Shown: piece by piece, positions 11,657-22,011 of the stretch
How the letters are laid out: every line of letters starts with the position of its first letter
How positions within the stretch are numbered: the stretch's first letter is position 1
Source: Chelonoidis abingdonii
Lineage: Eukaryota; Chordata; Testudines; Testudinidae
Direction of reading: 5' to 3'
Assembly (NCBI RefSeq): GCF_003597395.2
Contig: NC_133774.1
Coordinates: forward strand, 46,602,642-46,666,641
Length of the DNA: 64,000 nucleotides
Made by a program: the position numbers and the translations under genes
The notes under the pieces: generated by a model
Told to the model about the DNA's origin: nothing
The model's input: only the letters and a program-made list of their open reading frames with translations
Database searches by the model: none

Positions 11657-12174
11657 CCTGGTGACTGCCTAAGTCAACCTAAATGAAGCGCAGGGCCTTG
11701 CACACATTTTCTGATGAGGGTTCACGTGCCTTGTATAAGGGTTACTTAAAATCTCTCCTATCTCTTCTACTGGAATTACCTGCTGATTGCTTCCAAGACA
11801 GAACAGCTTTTTTTCATGGCATATCACATTGGTGATATAGTCCTCTGTGATCAACCATACTTGAGGTTCTTATCGTTCCTCTGGTTAACTTTAACTGGTG
11901 CGTCCACTTTGTAGCAATTTTGCTTATTATTCCACAACATGGAACCTTACATTGTCATATTAAATAATCATATTACTATTTCTCCCGTTCTACAAGGTGA
12001 ATCGATCTTCCTGTATTGATATTCCAGCTTTCTCTGTATTAGCAATTACCTCCCGCTTGTGTGTCGTATCTGCACCCTTTATTAGACATTGCACTTTTTG
12101 TGTTGCTAGGTCGTATAAAGAATGGTCCACACCGATCCTGAGAATCACTAGTACTCCCTCAGCCTGACAAATTC

Positions 12175-12575
12175 AACTTTCGTCGACTGTTGTAGTCTCC
12201 TCTTTAACCAGTTTCTTATCCATCTTTCAGTTTTCATATTGATCCCTAACTTTTCCAATTTAGCTAATAATTTCCCATGTGGAACGATACCAAATGCCTT
12301 ACTGAAATGGAGGTAAATTAGATCCACTGCATTTCCTTTGTCTAAAAAAATCTGTTACCTTTTCAAAGAAGGAGATCAGGTTGGTTTGGCATGATCTATC
12401 TTTTGAAAAACAATGTTGTATCTTGCCCCAATTACCATTGACCTCGATGTCCTTAATTACTTTCTCCTTCAAAAATTTTTCCAAGACCTTGCATACTACA
12501 GATGTCAAACTAATAGGCCTGTAGTTATCCAGATCACTTTTTTCCCCTTTCTTATTGGAGTTGTTGTGATTTTGA
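12175..12575 (-). pseudogene. CR1 reverse-transcriptase fragment
   Basis: Reading the minus strand from 12508, one frame gives TSVVCKVLEKFLKE, then a QHCFSKDRSCQTNLISFF segment. After a frame change it continues 'DLIYLHFSKAF' and 'VPHGKLLAKLEKLG'. These correspond to the conserved CR1 reverse-transcriptase blocks ('TSV..K..E', 'QHGF..G.SC.TNL', 'YLDFSKAFDTVPH'). The catalytic aspartate of the DFSKAFD block is replaced, and stops and frameshifts break the frame, so the copy cannot encode an active enzyme. The YADD-type catalytic box would lie beyond the preserved part. Confidence 0.85.
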
Positions 12576-12580
12576 CCACT

Positions 12581-13861
12581 TTTAATTTTTTAAATGATAA
12601 ATTTACATTTGACAACTTAAAAACTAAAATAGTATCTTGTTTTTACTGTTTTCCTATCATTATGCTATTGACTTAAAGTGACTTCTTATTGCATGAATGA
12701 TGTTGATTAGAGTGATTTAAAAAAACAAAACCAACCCCCTCAGCCCCTAACCTAATCTTCCACTGTTTGGCATTGGTACTATTGTGATAAAGTATTTAGT
12801 AGAGTGAGTCCTGAAACCTAGTGGATAGATCTTGTTTTATGACTAGTAAATATGCTCAGCAGGACTGTTTTTTTTATTTTATCATTTATAACTAGGAATG
12901 CTTTTGGGGATATAATATCTTAAATTATTTTCATAAATTTGTAGCATGTTTGATTTGGTTTTAGTCTTGACTGAGCTCTAATAGACTGTTTTTCTCATGA
13001 AAGCAGATGAAGATGCAAAGATACATTTGAAACTGGGCATTCCTCTGAATTAGGTAGTAATAGGGAGCAAATTCCCCTCATATAATCTGCACTGGTTGAC
13101 TGCCTGTGGGTTTCTAGGTGTTAGTTTTATAATCTAAAGCCTACCAGAGAAATATAGCCTCTCTTCCCTTGTTCTTCCACAGTTGAGATCAGTGAAGGTG
13201 CTTGACGAGACTTCCCTTGGTTTAAATGAGTGTATTCTTCAGGAATGCACATCAACTCTAGTATGTACTTTCCTTTGATCCCCTGCCTCACTGATCATTC
13301 AGAGCCTTGATTTGTTCATCATCTTGTCACTTTAAAATGTAGGGTTTTTTTTCACTCTCTTGGGCTTTGGGGGAAAAAGTAGCTGCAGATACCAGCTGAA
13401 ATTAAGGGATTTGTTTTTGGTTTACTTGGAGGTCTATTGGAAAGTAACCAAATTCTGACACTTGTGCTGCCAATGTTGTTGCATGCGCATATTTTCTGGG
13501 CACTGTTTTCCCACATGATGCACTTCAGATAGCTTCCCATTTCCAGAATGCATTCATATAAACAGTGTTAGACAGTATGATAGGTGAAATGCTCAAATAT
13601 AGTTGTAATGGCAGAAAATCTGTGTCTTCTCTCATTAAGGAATGAGAAATCTTGAGATTTGACTCCACCACCATCCTGACCTGGAGATCTGCTATTTGGA
13701 ATGTGGCAGGTGACTGAGACTTCATTTATTAAATCCAAGTTGCTGTTACTTGTGAACAGAGGACAGTGTTACTGCCTTATTTATTCTTATCTGTTATCTG
13801 AAATAGATCCACTTTATAGTGTAACCCAAACTACCATTATTTCCCTTTGCATGTGTCAAAG
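12581..13861. other. No recognisable feature
   Basis: Apparently single-copy AT-rich DNA between the CR1 relic and the Harbinger island. Short frames at 13352 and 13525 show no domain. Confidence 0.5.
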
Positions 13862-14499
13862 TTAGGGTACGTCTACACTGCACGATTACTTCGAAGTAGC
13901 TTAAACCGATATTACAAAACCGATCTAATAAAATCGGTTTTGCGCGTCCACAGTGGGATCACGAAATCGATTGTTTGCGTCTATGGTCCAAAGCTACCAT
14001 CGATTTCAGGAGCGGTGCACTGTGGGTAGCTGTTCCTCAGCTATCCCATAGTTCCCACTTCCGGGTTGAGAGCACAGTGCCTGATGGGGCAGAAAACATC
14101 TTTGCCGGTGGTTGTGGTACAGCCTACCTCCTTTGTGAAGGCGCAGCAACCTTGGCGCCTTTTCCCGGCTGCATTGAGCACGCCATGGCACCAGCACTCA
14201 TGGACCTTGAGATCACACCGTATCTGCGTTGTAACACTCGTGTATTCGTGATTGCTATATGAACTGACTGCAGGGCGGAGGAGGGGAGGAGGACTTTGCC
14301 TGAGCGGCGGACAGCCGGATGGCGAGTGAGCGATTCCTCCTAACGTGGCCCAGGTTTTGGAGCTAATGCTATTACGGGGATTTCTACAGTTGAACGCAAA
14401 TTTGGGCACGGGGAACAGCACAGGATGGTGGGACGCTTGTGTTACGGTGTGGGACTGATTGCGTGGTGCGAACTTCTCGTATGCGTAGCACTTTTTGAC

Positions 14500-15398
14500 T
14501 TGTTGACATGTTTCCCTGCTGAGCCATAATCAAATGAGGAGCTTCACAGTGGGGAGCGCGTGGCCAATAGCCTCTGGAAGCTTGCCGCCGACAGTCGGTC
14601 AGTCGGAATCATTTGAGTGGGCAATTTATGTGGGGGCTGCAGTGATGAGTAGCCAAGAGCACGTTAGCTGTGTAGCGAGTAGGTTGTGTTTGGGAACGTG
14701 AGGTGATGATATGGTGGCTTTGTTGCATGGGTTTTCGAACTGTTTGGGGCATAGATGGACATATCCCTTCTTGGCCCGAGCCAGGGCCCCAGTTACGGTA
14801 AACGAGGAGGTACTTATTCATTACGGTGCTGCAAGCGCTGTGGACCAAAGATTTACCAATCGTGTGGGAATGGCCAGGACGGGTTTCATGACCGTGGTTT
14901 CTTCAGGGACTGTTGTGTTAACGGCTGCGCAGGGTAATTCCGTACGAAAATACGTTGGGGATGTGGGGCCATTGGGGGGGGGCGTGGGCTTAAGTTATTT
15001 CGGGTTGACCAGCTCCACTTGGATGCCATGGCTCATACGCCATACGACTGGGCCTGGACAGTGGTGAGGAGTGTTCAATACAGGGCTGTAGAAGGAAATC
15101 GGCATAGTGAGGCGTCTAGAAGTGCTGCCGTTAAAGGGTCGCTGGCGATCATTTTACTCGTTGCGACTCAGCCACGCAATGTCGCTTGCTATTGTGACTG
15201 TTGTGCTCCCTCTTTTGTAAGATAAGGGGGGATTTTATGGCTGATGTGGGGCTAGGCAATCACCTGGGCGTCCTGAGTAACGAAGCGCAGAGACCAGGGG
15301 ATTTAAAGAGCACTGGAGGCGATGGCATCAGAGAAGCCTTGAACGAAGTTTCGCATGGTCCCAGAGGTCGTGTTTGTGACCTCTGTTTGGCTTTTTGA
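14500..15398 (+). pseudogene. HARBI1-type Harbinger transposase, decayed
   Basis: DDE-type transposase of PIF/Harbinger elements, which cuts and joins element ends together with a Myb/SANT-like partner. Recognisable pieces occur in family order in shifting frames: QMRSFTVG (14531), then RVANSLWKLA (14557-14586), then IDGHIP (14751-14768) corresponding to the conserved IDGTH block carrying the first catalytic aspartate with the threonine lost, a region near 14850-14890, HDRGFFRD (about 14888-14911) corresponding to the HDARVFRNS block with the second aspartate, and a C-terminal part ending near IREALNEVSHGPRGR before a stop at 15396-15398. Several frameshifts and in-frame stops break it. The third acidic residue could not be placed. 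It converges with the Myb/SANT gene downstream. Confidence 0.75.
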
Positions 15399-15842
15399 TG
15401 ACCCTCGCATTGTGAACTTTTTCAGCGTAAGCACCACCCTCCCCTTTTTGATTCAAGGTTGGCGAGAAATAAATTCGTTCGTTTAAATCATTTTATTTTG
15501 TTAAGTATTTTGATCTGTTTAAATATGTGTTTTCTCCTTATCTTTCCTTGTAGACCCACTCCCTTTCGATTGTATTTCTTTATTTCAAATGGACTTAAAA
15601 AAGGCAGAGAATTAGAAGGTATCCTATGCTGTGCTTTGGAAGGCGGGGAGGGAAAGGCCTTAGACATTGTATGCGGTATTACAGCTTTATATTGAACTCG
15701 GGGGTTCTTCTTTCGATGTATTCTTTATTACAAAGGAACTATAAAAAAAGGCAGAGAATTAGGAAGGTATCCCTGGCTGCTGTGCTTTGGAAGGAGGGGA
15801 AGGGAAAGGCCATTAAGCACATTGTAGCGTAATTACAGCCTT
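15399..15842. other. Transposase-to-Myb spacer with internal direct repeat
   Basis: Between the two convergent Harbinger genes. It contains a diverged direct repeat: 'aaaaaggcagagaattag', 'gctgtgctttggaagg' and 'ggaaaggcc' occur at 15596-15660 and again at 15745-15812. These may be 3' untranslated parts. No coding region is seen. Confidence 0.5.
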
Positions 15843-17786
15843 TTACCTTGAACTCTCCAGGGGGTGGAGGAGTAGGCGGGTGCAGAAAGCCTTCCCCCAC
15901 GCGTTCTTACACGTCTGGGTGAGGGAGATATGGGGACGTGGGCTTGCAGGGAGGTTATACAGGGGCTGCAGCGGCACTCTGCTACTGCGCTGCTCTTCCT
16001 GAAGATCCACCATGCGTTGGAGGATATCAGTTTGAGCACGCAGCAGATCCAGCGTTGCATCTCGCCAACGCTGGTCTTTCCTGCCTAGCCCTCTCAGATC
16101 GTTCACTGGCATCTTTCCTGTACTTTGCTACCACATCCTTCCAATCATTCTGTTTATCCCTCTCATTGCGTGTTACTTCAATAATTTCTGTGAACATTTC
16201 ATCTCGCGTCTTCTTCTTCCTCCGCCGTATCAGAGCACGCCCTCGTGATGGCATAGGGACTGCAGAGAAATGTGCAGCTGCATGGGGAGGGCAAACCAGG
16301 GTGATAAGTATGTGGAAAGATACCTTTTACAGAGCAATGCTAGTACTCTTTCACATAGAACACTATCCACCTTACAGAGCACATGTGATCTCTATACAAG
16401 GTCGCATTTTGTATCGTTTAAATATTCAGTGTCTGTGTGACTGGTGTGGCACACACACAGACGCAGGTACGGCCAACCCTACATCCACGCGGCGATGGTA
16501 AGTAAGGCTTTAAAAAAGTTTGACTTCTCCGCCGTTCATATACACAGTGATCTATATGATGCCTTGCTCCTGTTAAGAGGAACCTGCAAAGCCCAAACCC
16601 CCTCTTTCACATCCACCAACAGCGCATGGCTCCTATCATATACGATCGCTGCTAGTGATCACCCTACTTCACCCCCCGCAGCGCGTTGCTGGTAGCTGGG
16701 AAGAATCCTGCTTGCCAGACGCTGAAAACTCGTCGCTATCCCTCCTCCCATCCCCCCGCTCTGGCCAGTAGCAAAATCGCCATGTCTGCCCCCTATTTAC
16801 ATTCCTGATTTTCTACAAGGTAAACAATGGATGATATCTCTCTCCTGACAATACCACCGCAGGAGGCAGATCGTTTGTTTCTGCAATGCCTTCAGTGCAA
16901 TGCCTTCAATGCCTGCAGTACCAAATGTCTTGCAAAATGCATGGCGTTGAAAAGTTACCTACTATGGGGAACGGATAAGGCTGCCTTGGCCAGAAATGTT
17001 CTCATATATCATAAGGCTTTTTGAGTTCCTCCACGATCGATTCATGGAGATTAATTTGGAGGATTTTCGCTCCATCCCCAGACATGTTAACGAAATTTTC
17101 CTGTAACAGTAATGGCTGCGACTGCAGCAAAAGCCCTGGTGTCAATGCGATCTAAAAAAACCATCTTGTTTTAATCCGTGTTTGATACAGAATGAAGGAC
17201 ACTTACCGGAGGTCGCTTCCATGGCTTCACTGTCTGGGCTTGTCGCTTGGGAGCGCAGGGACTGTAATTCTGGGTCTCAAAAAGATCCTGGCTGTTGGGT
17301 TTACGGACTGCTGTGTGCTCTCACCATGGTCTTCTTCATCCTCATCTTCCTCTCCATCTTCCCCCTCGGCTACATCCTCAGAAACACTTGATATTTCAAT
17401 CCCAAAGTCTGAATCCACGGACAGGGGTGGGGCACTGGTAGCGCTGAACCCCAAAATTGCATGTAGTTCAGCATAGAAGCGGCATGTTTTCGGCTCAGAG
17501 CCTGACCTTCCGTTTGCTTCTCTGGTTTTCTGGTAGCCTGCCTAAGCTCCTTCACTTTTACTCTGCACTGCAGGGAGTCCCTGCTGTGCCCTTTTTCAGC
17601 CATAGACTTTGAAATTCTTTCAAAAACTTTTTCATTTCGTCTTTTGGAACGCAGTGCTGTGAGCACTGAGTCCTCACCCCAGATAGCGATCAGATCCAGA
17701 ACCTCCTGTGTGGTCCAAGCTGGCGCTCTTCTTCGATTATCAGGAGACTGCATTGTTACCAGTGCATATGAGCTCTGTGTGCTCAC
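15843..17786 (-). pseudogene. Harbinger Myb/SANT-like DNA-binding protein, two exons, frameshifted
   Basis: Partner protein of Harbinger transposases; it binds the element ends and is often annotated in reptiles as MSANTD- or ZSCAN29-like. The start codon is at 17786. Residues 15-75 form a Myb/SANT-like domain: RRRAPAWTTQEVLDLIAIWG, then RSKRRNEKVFERIS and SLQCRVKVKELRQ. A frameshift then moves the reading to an acidic segment (VSEDVAEGEDGEEDEDEEDH, 17227-17454). Exon 1 ends at 17207 with donor CCG|GTAAGT; exon 2 begins at 16259 after a 'tttctctgcag' acceptor, giving a 947-bp intron. Exon 2 encodes RRRKKKTRDEMFTEI and, after another frameshift, DLLRAQTDILQRMVDLQEEQ, a coiled-coil-like tail. 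The first exon alone opens 138 codons. Two or more frameshifts make it a pseudogene, though better preserved than the transposase. Confidence 0.85.
16260..17206 (-). other. Predicted intron of the Myb/SANT-like gene
   Basis: On the minus strand the donor GTAAGTGTCC (17206 downward) and acceptor 'tttctctgcag' (ending at 16260) join the acidic segment to the basic RRKKKTRDEMF segment. The intron has no domain-bearing frame; the plus-strand frames at 16444 and 16827 lie in it and look random. Confidence 0.65.
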
Positions 17787-17939
17787 CTGTGTGTGTGCTG
17801 ACCCTCACGGTGGACAATCAGGAAATGGAATTCAAAAGTTCGCGGGATTCAGGCTTTTTCCTGTTTACCTGGCCAGTGCATCACAGTGTAGTGTCCGATG
17901 CTATCATGAGTGCCCCTGTCACAATGGTTCAGAAACCAA

Positions 17940-18340
17940 AATTGGGAGTGGCTCACTTGGGACAGAGTCAATCGCTCCCTTCTTGTTCTAAAAAATTGAG
18001 TACGTCCTGCCTGGACTGTCATAGCCCCGGCTGCCTGCCTCCAAGTGCCCCCCCCCCCCCCGGTTTATGTCACGAATAAGTCTATGTTTCTTATTCTTGT
18101 ATTCCTCACGACTGCATGACACAAATGGGGGGGGGCCTGCCACGGTAGCTGCGGAGGGTTTGGGAGAGAAGGGAAGCAATGGGTGCGGTTCTTGCGGGGG
18201 AACCCCTGTTAATACAGCCACGGAGTAGCTGCGCTCTTCTAATACACTTGACTCTTCTTGTAGGCAGGACAGACTCTATTTTTAGAAACCATAAGGGAGG
18301 GATTGACTCAGTGGCCAGTGAGTCAATCCCAAGTTTGCTT
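17940..18340. repeat. Hairpin module 1 in Harbinger island
   Basis: Two inverted arms: the forward arm at about 17940-18015 ('cacttgggacagagtcaatc', 'ttctaaaaaattgagt', 'gtcctgcct') and the reverse arm at 18258-18340 ('aggcaggacagactct', 'tttttagaaaccataaggga', 'gattgactcagtggcc'). They enclose about 240 bp that includes a 15-bp C run. The same arm sequence recurs at 19139, 20558 and 20930. Confidence 0.7.
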
Positions 18341-18790
18341 TTGCGTTGCGCCCCCGGCTGATTTTAGCCAGGGGCAATCATGATAGCAGCGGACAGTTCA
18401 GAGATTGAAGGAAGATAACCGTCATGTCATTGCCCAGTTCTCTCGGCAGTAGACGGCTACAGAACAACTGGTAAACATGTCTGCTATCATTTGGCAAAAG
18501 CAATTGATCTGGTGTGTAGCGCTCGAGTGTCGCCTCTGTCTCCACGCATCTAGTAACAAATGGTGACGGGAAAACAAAAAGCGGGACAGTCTCTAGGCTG
18601 CCGTGCATGTTTCTGGCAGGGCAATCCAGGAGAAACAAGGTGCGAAAGGACTGTCTGTTGGTTTGTCCCGGGAGCAAAGGAAATGACTGACGACATTAGC
18701 CAAGAACCCCCCGCGACCATTAACATTAGCATCAGTGGGGGGTCATTAGAGGAAGGGAAAGGGTGCTGAGGACTCCAGCTATCCCACAGT
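18009..18790 (-). repeat. Harbinger left-end module, inverted copy
   Basis: Read on the minus strand this stretch parallels 20224-20940 on the plus strand: 'ctgggatagct', 'ggtcgcggggggttcttgg', 'cctggattgccctgcc', 'agcgctacaca', 'gatagcagacatg', 'gatgacggttat.tcc' types of landmarks, ending with 'gctatgacagtccaggcagg'. It therefore forms an inverted repeat of roughly 700 bp per arm with the 20.2-20.9-kb copy. No intact frame is present. Confidence 0.7.
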
Positions 18791-18954
18791 TCCTCAGCAG
18801 TCTCTAAAACTATTTGCATTACTTGGCTGAGTTGCCAATATCTGGTGTTACAACACGGTGTCTCGCATGTTCAACAGAACAGTCATCATTCTCTTCCCCC
18901 ACCCCAGCACGAGAAATTCAGTTAAAGAAAACCAATCCTTGAGTACTTACAGTT

Positions 18955-19480
18955 GTCCCCTCTTGTACTGAATGCTGCTGATAGAGGCGATGTGCAGCAC
19001 TGAAGAGGCATTTATCCGCTCCTTTCGCCCCTTCCTGGTGGTGACAGTACAGTACTGCTGTAGACAGCAGAAACTGTTACCGTCTCCCCTCCTTTACACC
19101 ATCAGTAAATGGATCAGAATGGAGTAATAACCCTGTTAGAAAATTTTTGAAAGAAAAATTGGGATTACTCACTTGGGACGAGTCAATTTCCTGCGCCTTT
19201 ATGGTTAATAAAAATAGAGTCAGTCGGACCAGAATAGGATAACAAGTGTATTATAAGCAGTCTTGTATCAACAGACAGCTGCTCCGCGTGCAAGTATTCA
19301 CAGAGGAGCCGGCTGCAAAGTAACGCAACCGTTGCTTCCTACCTACTGGCTACCACGGCGTGACCCCCCACCCCCCCATGTTGGCCATGAGTTAGAAGAA
19401 TGCAAGAATAAGAATCACAGACTATTAGTGAGATAATGAGGGGAGAGCAGCCTCATGGGCTATGACAGTCCATGCAGTTC
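18955..19480 (+). repeat. Harbinger left-end module, direct copy
   Basis: Contains 'gaatgctgctgatagaggcg' (18970), 'gaaaatttttgaaag' (19139), 'cagctgctccgcgtgcaagt' (19280) and 'gctatgacagtcca' (19458), in the same order as at 20380-20935. Offset between the two is about 1.42 kb. Coding remnants are too short to read. Confidence 0.65.
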
Positions 19481-19999
19481 AGAATCTTTTCTTTAACAAG
19501 AGAGGAAGGCGTCTGAATGAAGCTCATGCCCCCAGGTGATAAATGAAGACAGTTACCATCGTCTGTAACCATCCATATGTCAGAAAAAGGGGAGTCATTC
19601 CCATTTTCACCCAGGAGCCCCCGGCCAGACTCAGCCCGGAGCACTCACTGGCCGAGCCGTCTACCCCTGGGGAGGGGCAGAGGAGCGGATACTGCTCTTC
19701 GAGCAGCAGCAATCAGCGTCTGCCAGCAAGCATTCATAGTACACAGAGGGTTGACATTACAGTACTCAAGGAATTATTTATGTTTACTTTGTTTTCAGGT
19801 CCGGGGGTGGGGGGGGATGAGAATACGAGCTGTTCCGGCTGAACCACGCAAGCACCGTGTATGTACGCTACAGACACTGGGCGCTCAGCCCGAATGCCAA
19901 TAGTTTCAGCAGACTGCTGTGGAGACTGGTAGCTGTAGTCCCATTACCAGCCTCCCCTCCCTCCATGATGCCATCGTTTGAGTCTCTGGCTTTCCCGTT

Positions 20000-20180
20000 A
20001 CGGTTGTACGCACCGCTGTGTATCCTGGAGTATTTTTTCAAACGCTTTGGCATTTCCTGTGTCTTTAAGGAGCTTCTGATAAAACAGATTTGTCTCACCC
20101 AGACAGCGATCAGATCTAAGTACTTCCCGTAGGCGGTTCAATGCAGGAGCTACTTTGCATTTGAACTGCATCGCCACCGT
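20000..20180 (-). pseudogene. Second Myb/SANT-like 5' fragment
   Basis: On the minus strand, NRLREVLRSDRCLGETNLFY and GNAKAFEKILQD fit the REVLDLI..WGE and RN.K.FEKIS segments of the Myb/SANT domain seen at 17.7 kb. Only this domain core is preserved, in a 73-codon frame with substitutions, and the tryptophan-rich start is lost. It lies beside the direct module copies, so it marks another Harbinger copy or an internal duplication. Confidence 0.55.
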
Positions 20181-20223
20181 CTGATCAGAGCTGGACACGT
20201 GAAAGCAGGGAAATGTCATTCTA

Positions 20224-20942
20224 AAGGTCGCGGGGTTCTGGGTAAATGTCTCATCATTCCTCCTCTGGAAACATCACTGACAATCCTTCGCGCCGTTTTT
20301 CCCTGATTGGCCTGGCAGACGCCATAGCACGGCAACCATTGGAGCCGTTCAGCTTTTTTTTTTCCGTCACGTATGCTGTATGGATGCCCAGAGAGAAGGC
20401 GAACCCCAGCGCTACACAGCAGCATTCCACTGCTTTTGCAATGATAGCAGAGATGGTACGGTCATTCTGTACCGATCTACTGCCGGAGTAAACTGGCAAG
20501 AGATGACGGTTATCTCCCCCTCTTCTGTACTGTCCGCTTGCTATCATGAGTGCCCTGGCTGAAAATTTTTGAAAGCAAAATGATTGACTACTTGGCAATG
20601 AGTCAATTCTTTTTTCCCCCCCTTGATGTTTCTAAAAATAGGAGTCCATCCTGCTCTAAATAATAGGCAAGTGTAAGAGATCCAGTGTATCACGAGAGCA
20701 CAGCTGCTCCGTGTCAAGTATTCACAGGGTTGCCCCTGCAAGGAACCGCAACCCGTTGCTTCGCTCTCCTCCCTTCCTGGGCTACGTGGAACAGTGCCCG
20801 TCCCCCATTTGTTGTCATGAATGTTGTAAGGAATACAAGAACTAAGAAACAGAGACTTGTTAGTGAAGATAAAATGAGGGGTCGGGGGGAGGCACTTGGA
20901 GCAGCCTCCCGGGGCTATGACAGTCCAGGCAGGATGGACTCA
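20224..20942 (+). repeat. Harbinger left-end module, direct copy (best preserved)
   Basis: Starts 'aaggtcgcggggttctggg', continues 'gccatagcacggcaaccatt', 'cagcgctacacagcagcatt', 'gacggttatctcccc', 'gctatcatgagtgccctgg' and ends 'gctatgacagtccaggcagg'. It is the plus-strand partner of 18009-18790. A 114-codon frame on the minus strand is a shadow. Confidence 0.7.
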
Positions 20943-21022
20943 TTTTTAAAAACAATAGGGGGAATTGACTCCTTGCCAAGCGAGTCATCCAAATTTGCTT
21001 TCAAAAACTTTTCAGCCCCATT
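20558..21022. repeat. Hairpin module 2 in Harbinger island
   Basis: The forward arm (20558-20656: 'ggctgaaaatttttgaaagc', 'cttggcaatgagtcaatt', 'tttctaaaaatag') is matched by a reverse arm (20930-21022: 'tttttaaaaacaataggggg', 'aattgactccttgcc', 'gctttcaaaaacttttcagc'). Arms are about 95 bp around a 275-bp core. Confidence 0.75.
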
Positions 21023-21499
21023 TCGATGATGAAGCTGGTTATTAGCCGTTTTGTCCTACTCCTACTGCGATAACCAGCGATTAATTGCCTCTCGTGTTGA
21101 GAACAATTATTAGGCATAGGTTCTCGATGGATGGTGGGCAGTCCTGCTGCACCCGCTCTAGCCCCGGGGAGGGGGAGATGGAGAGGCAGCGGATCCTTGC
21201 AGCGCTCACTGCTGTAAGCATCCCGTCTACCAGTCAGCATTCAGTACACATAGGGGTGCCATTGAAAGTACGGAAGGAATGATTTCTTTCCTTTTTTTTC
21301 GTGTGGGGGGGGGGAAGAAAACTGAGGAGCTGGTCCTGAACCACGCAGACACTGTGTTTGAACCTACAGACATTGGGCGCTCAGCCAAGAATGCAAGTAA
21401 TTTTAACGGACTGGGTGCTGGTACTTGGATGGGATAGCTGGAGTCCTCGAGTACCGCCTCCATCACGAGCGCTCCATTTGTCTCTGGCTTCCCGTTACG

Positions 21500-21760
21500 C
21501 TTGTCACACAGCGCTGTTATCCTGGAGTTTTTTATTCAAACGGTTTTTGGCATTTCGTGTTCTTGTACGGAGTGGATACAACAGATTGTCTCCCCATACT
21601 GCGATCAGACCTAGTATCTCACGTCGGTCTATGCGAGCTTCTTTTTCGATTTGAGACGCATCGAGCCGTGCGACAGAGCTCCACGCTGGGCAAAGCAGAA
21701 TGTAATTCAAAAGTTCGCGGGCTTTTCCTGTTTTACCTGCCTGCTGCATCGGTTTCAGAT
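21500..21760 (-). pseudogene. Third Myb/SANT-like 5' fragment
   Basis: The minus-strand frame 21504-21857 contains RREILGLIAVWGDNLLYPLR followed by TRTRNAKNRLNKKLQD, matching the Myb/SANT core (EVL.LIAVWG, R..NAK..EKI). It begins a few hundred bases inside the right end of the island, the place where the Myb gene of an intact Harbinger element starts, so it is probably the 5' end of the Myb gene belonging to the right terminus. The leading A.AW segment is degraded and the frame is lost further on. Confidence 0.65.
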
Positions 21761-22011
21761 TGCTGTCCAGACGGTCCAGTGCTGCAACTCTGGATACCGC
21801 CGGAGCCAATACGTCGATTTCGCATCCACACGAACCAATCCGAGTTATCACTATCAATTTAGCGCTACTTCTCTCGTTTGGGCAGGAGTTCGAAATCGAT
21901 TTAAGGAGCCCTTAACTCGATATTAATGACGACGTCGTGTGACAGGCGTAACAGCGTTAAATCGGTATATCACCATTAAACCGATTTAAAGTCGCATGGT
22001 AACTGGCCTTA

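Larger units (their letters stand above)
10746..12580 (-). mobile_element. CR1 LINE relic, minus strand
   Basis: About 1.8 kb of a CR1-clade non-LTR retrotransposon, 3' end on the left, truncated at its 5' side within the reverse transcriptase. Plus-strand landmarks in order are 'aggaaagaatttgtatagc', 'ctctgatggttagac', 'ccctctgtgtatttatagag', 'ggagaccagaactgac', 'ccttgtataagggttactta', and finally the RT-coding part at 12230-12575. A 260-bp GC-rich segment interrupts it near 11400-11655. Many frameshifts show it is long dead. Confidence 0.85.
13865..22008. mobile_element. Composite PIF/Harbinger island
   Basis: The 8.1-kb block is flanked by TTA at 13862-13864 and 22009-22011, the target duplication used by PIF/Harbinger elements. 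The left end starts 'gggtacgtctacactgcac'; the right end, read from the minus strand, starts 'ggccagttaccatgcgac' followed by a 'taaatcggttt' motif shared with the left ('taaaccgat'). Inside lie a transposase relic (+) and a two-exon Myb/SANT-like gene (-), the standard Harbinger pair. The ends are not a clean matching pair and internal modules are repeated, so this is more likely two or more related elements inserted into or recombined with each other than one intact transposon. Confidence 0.8.
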
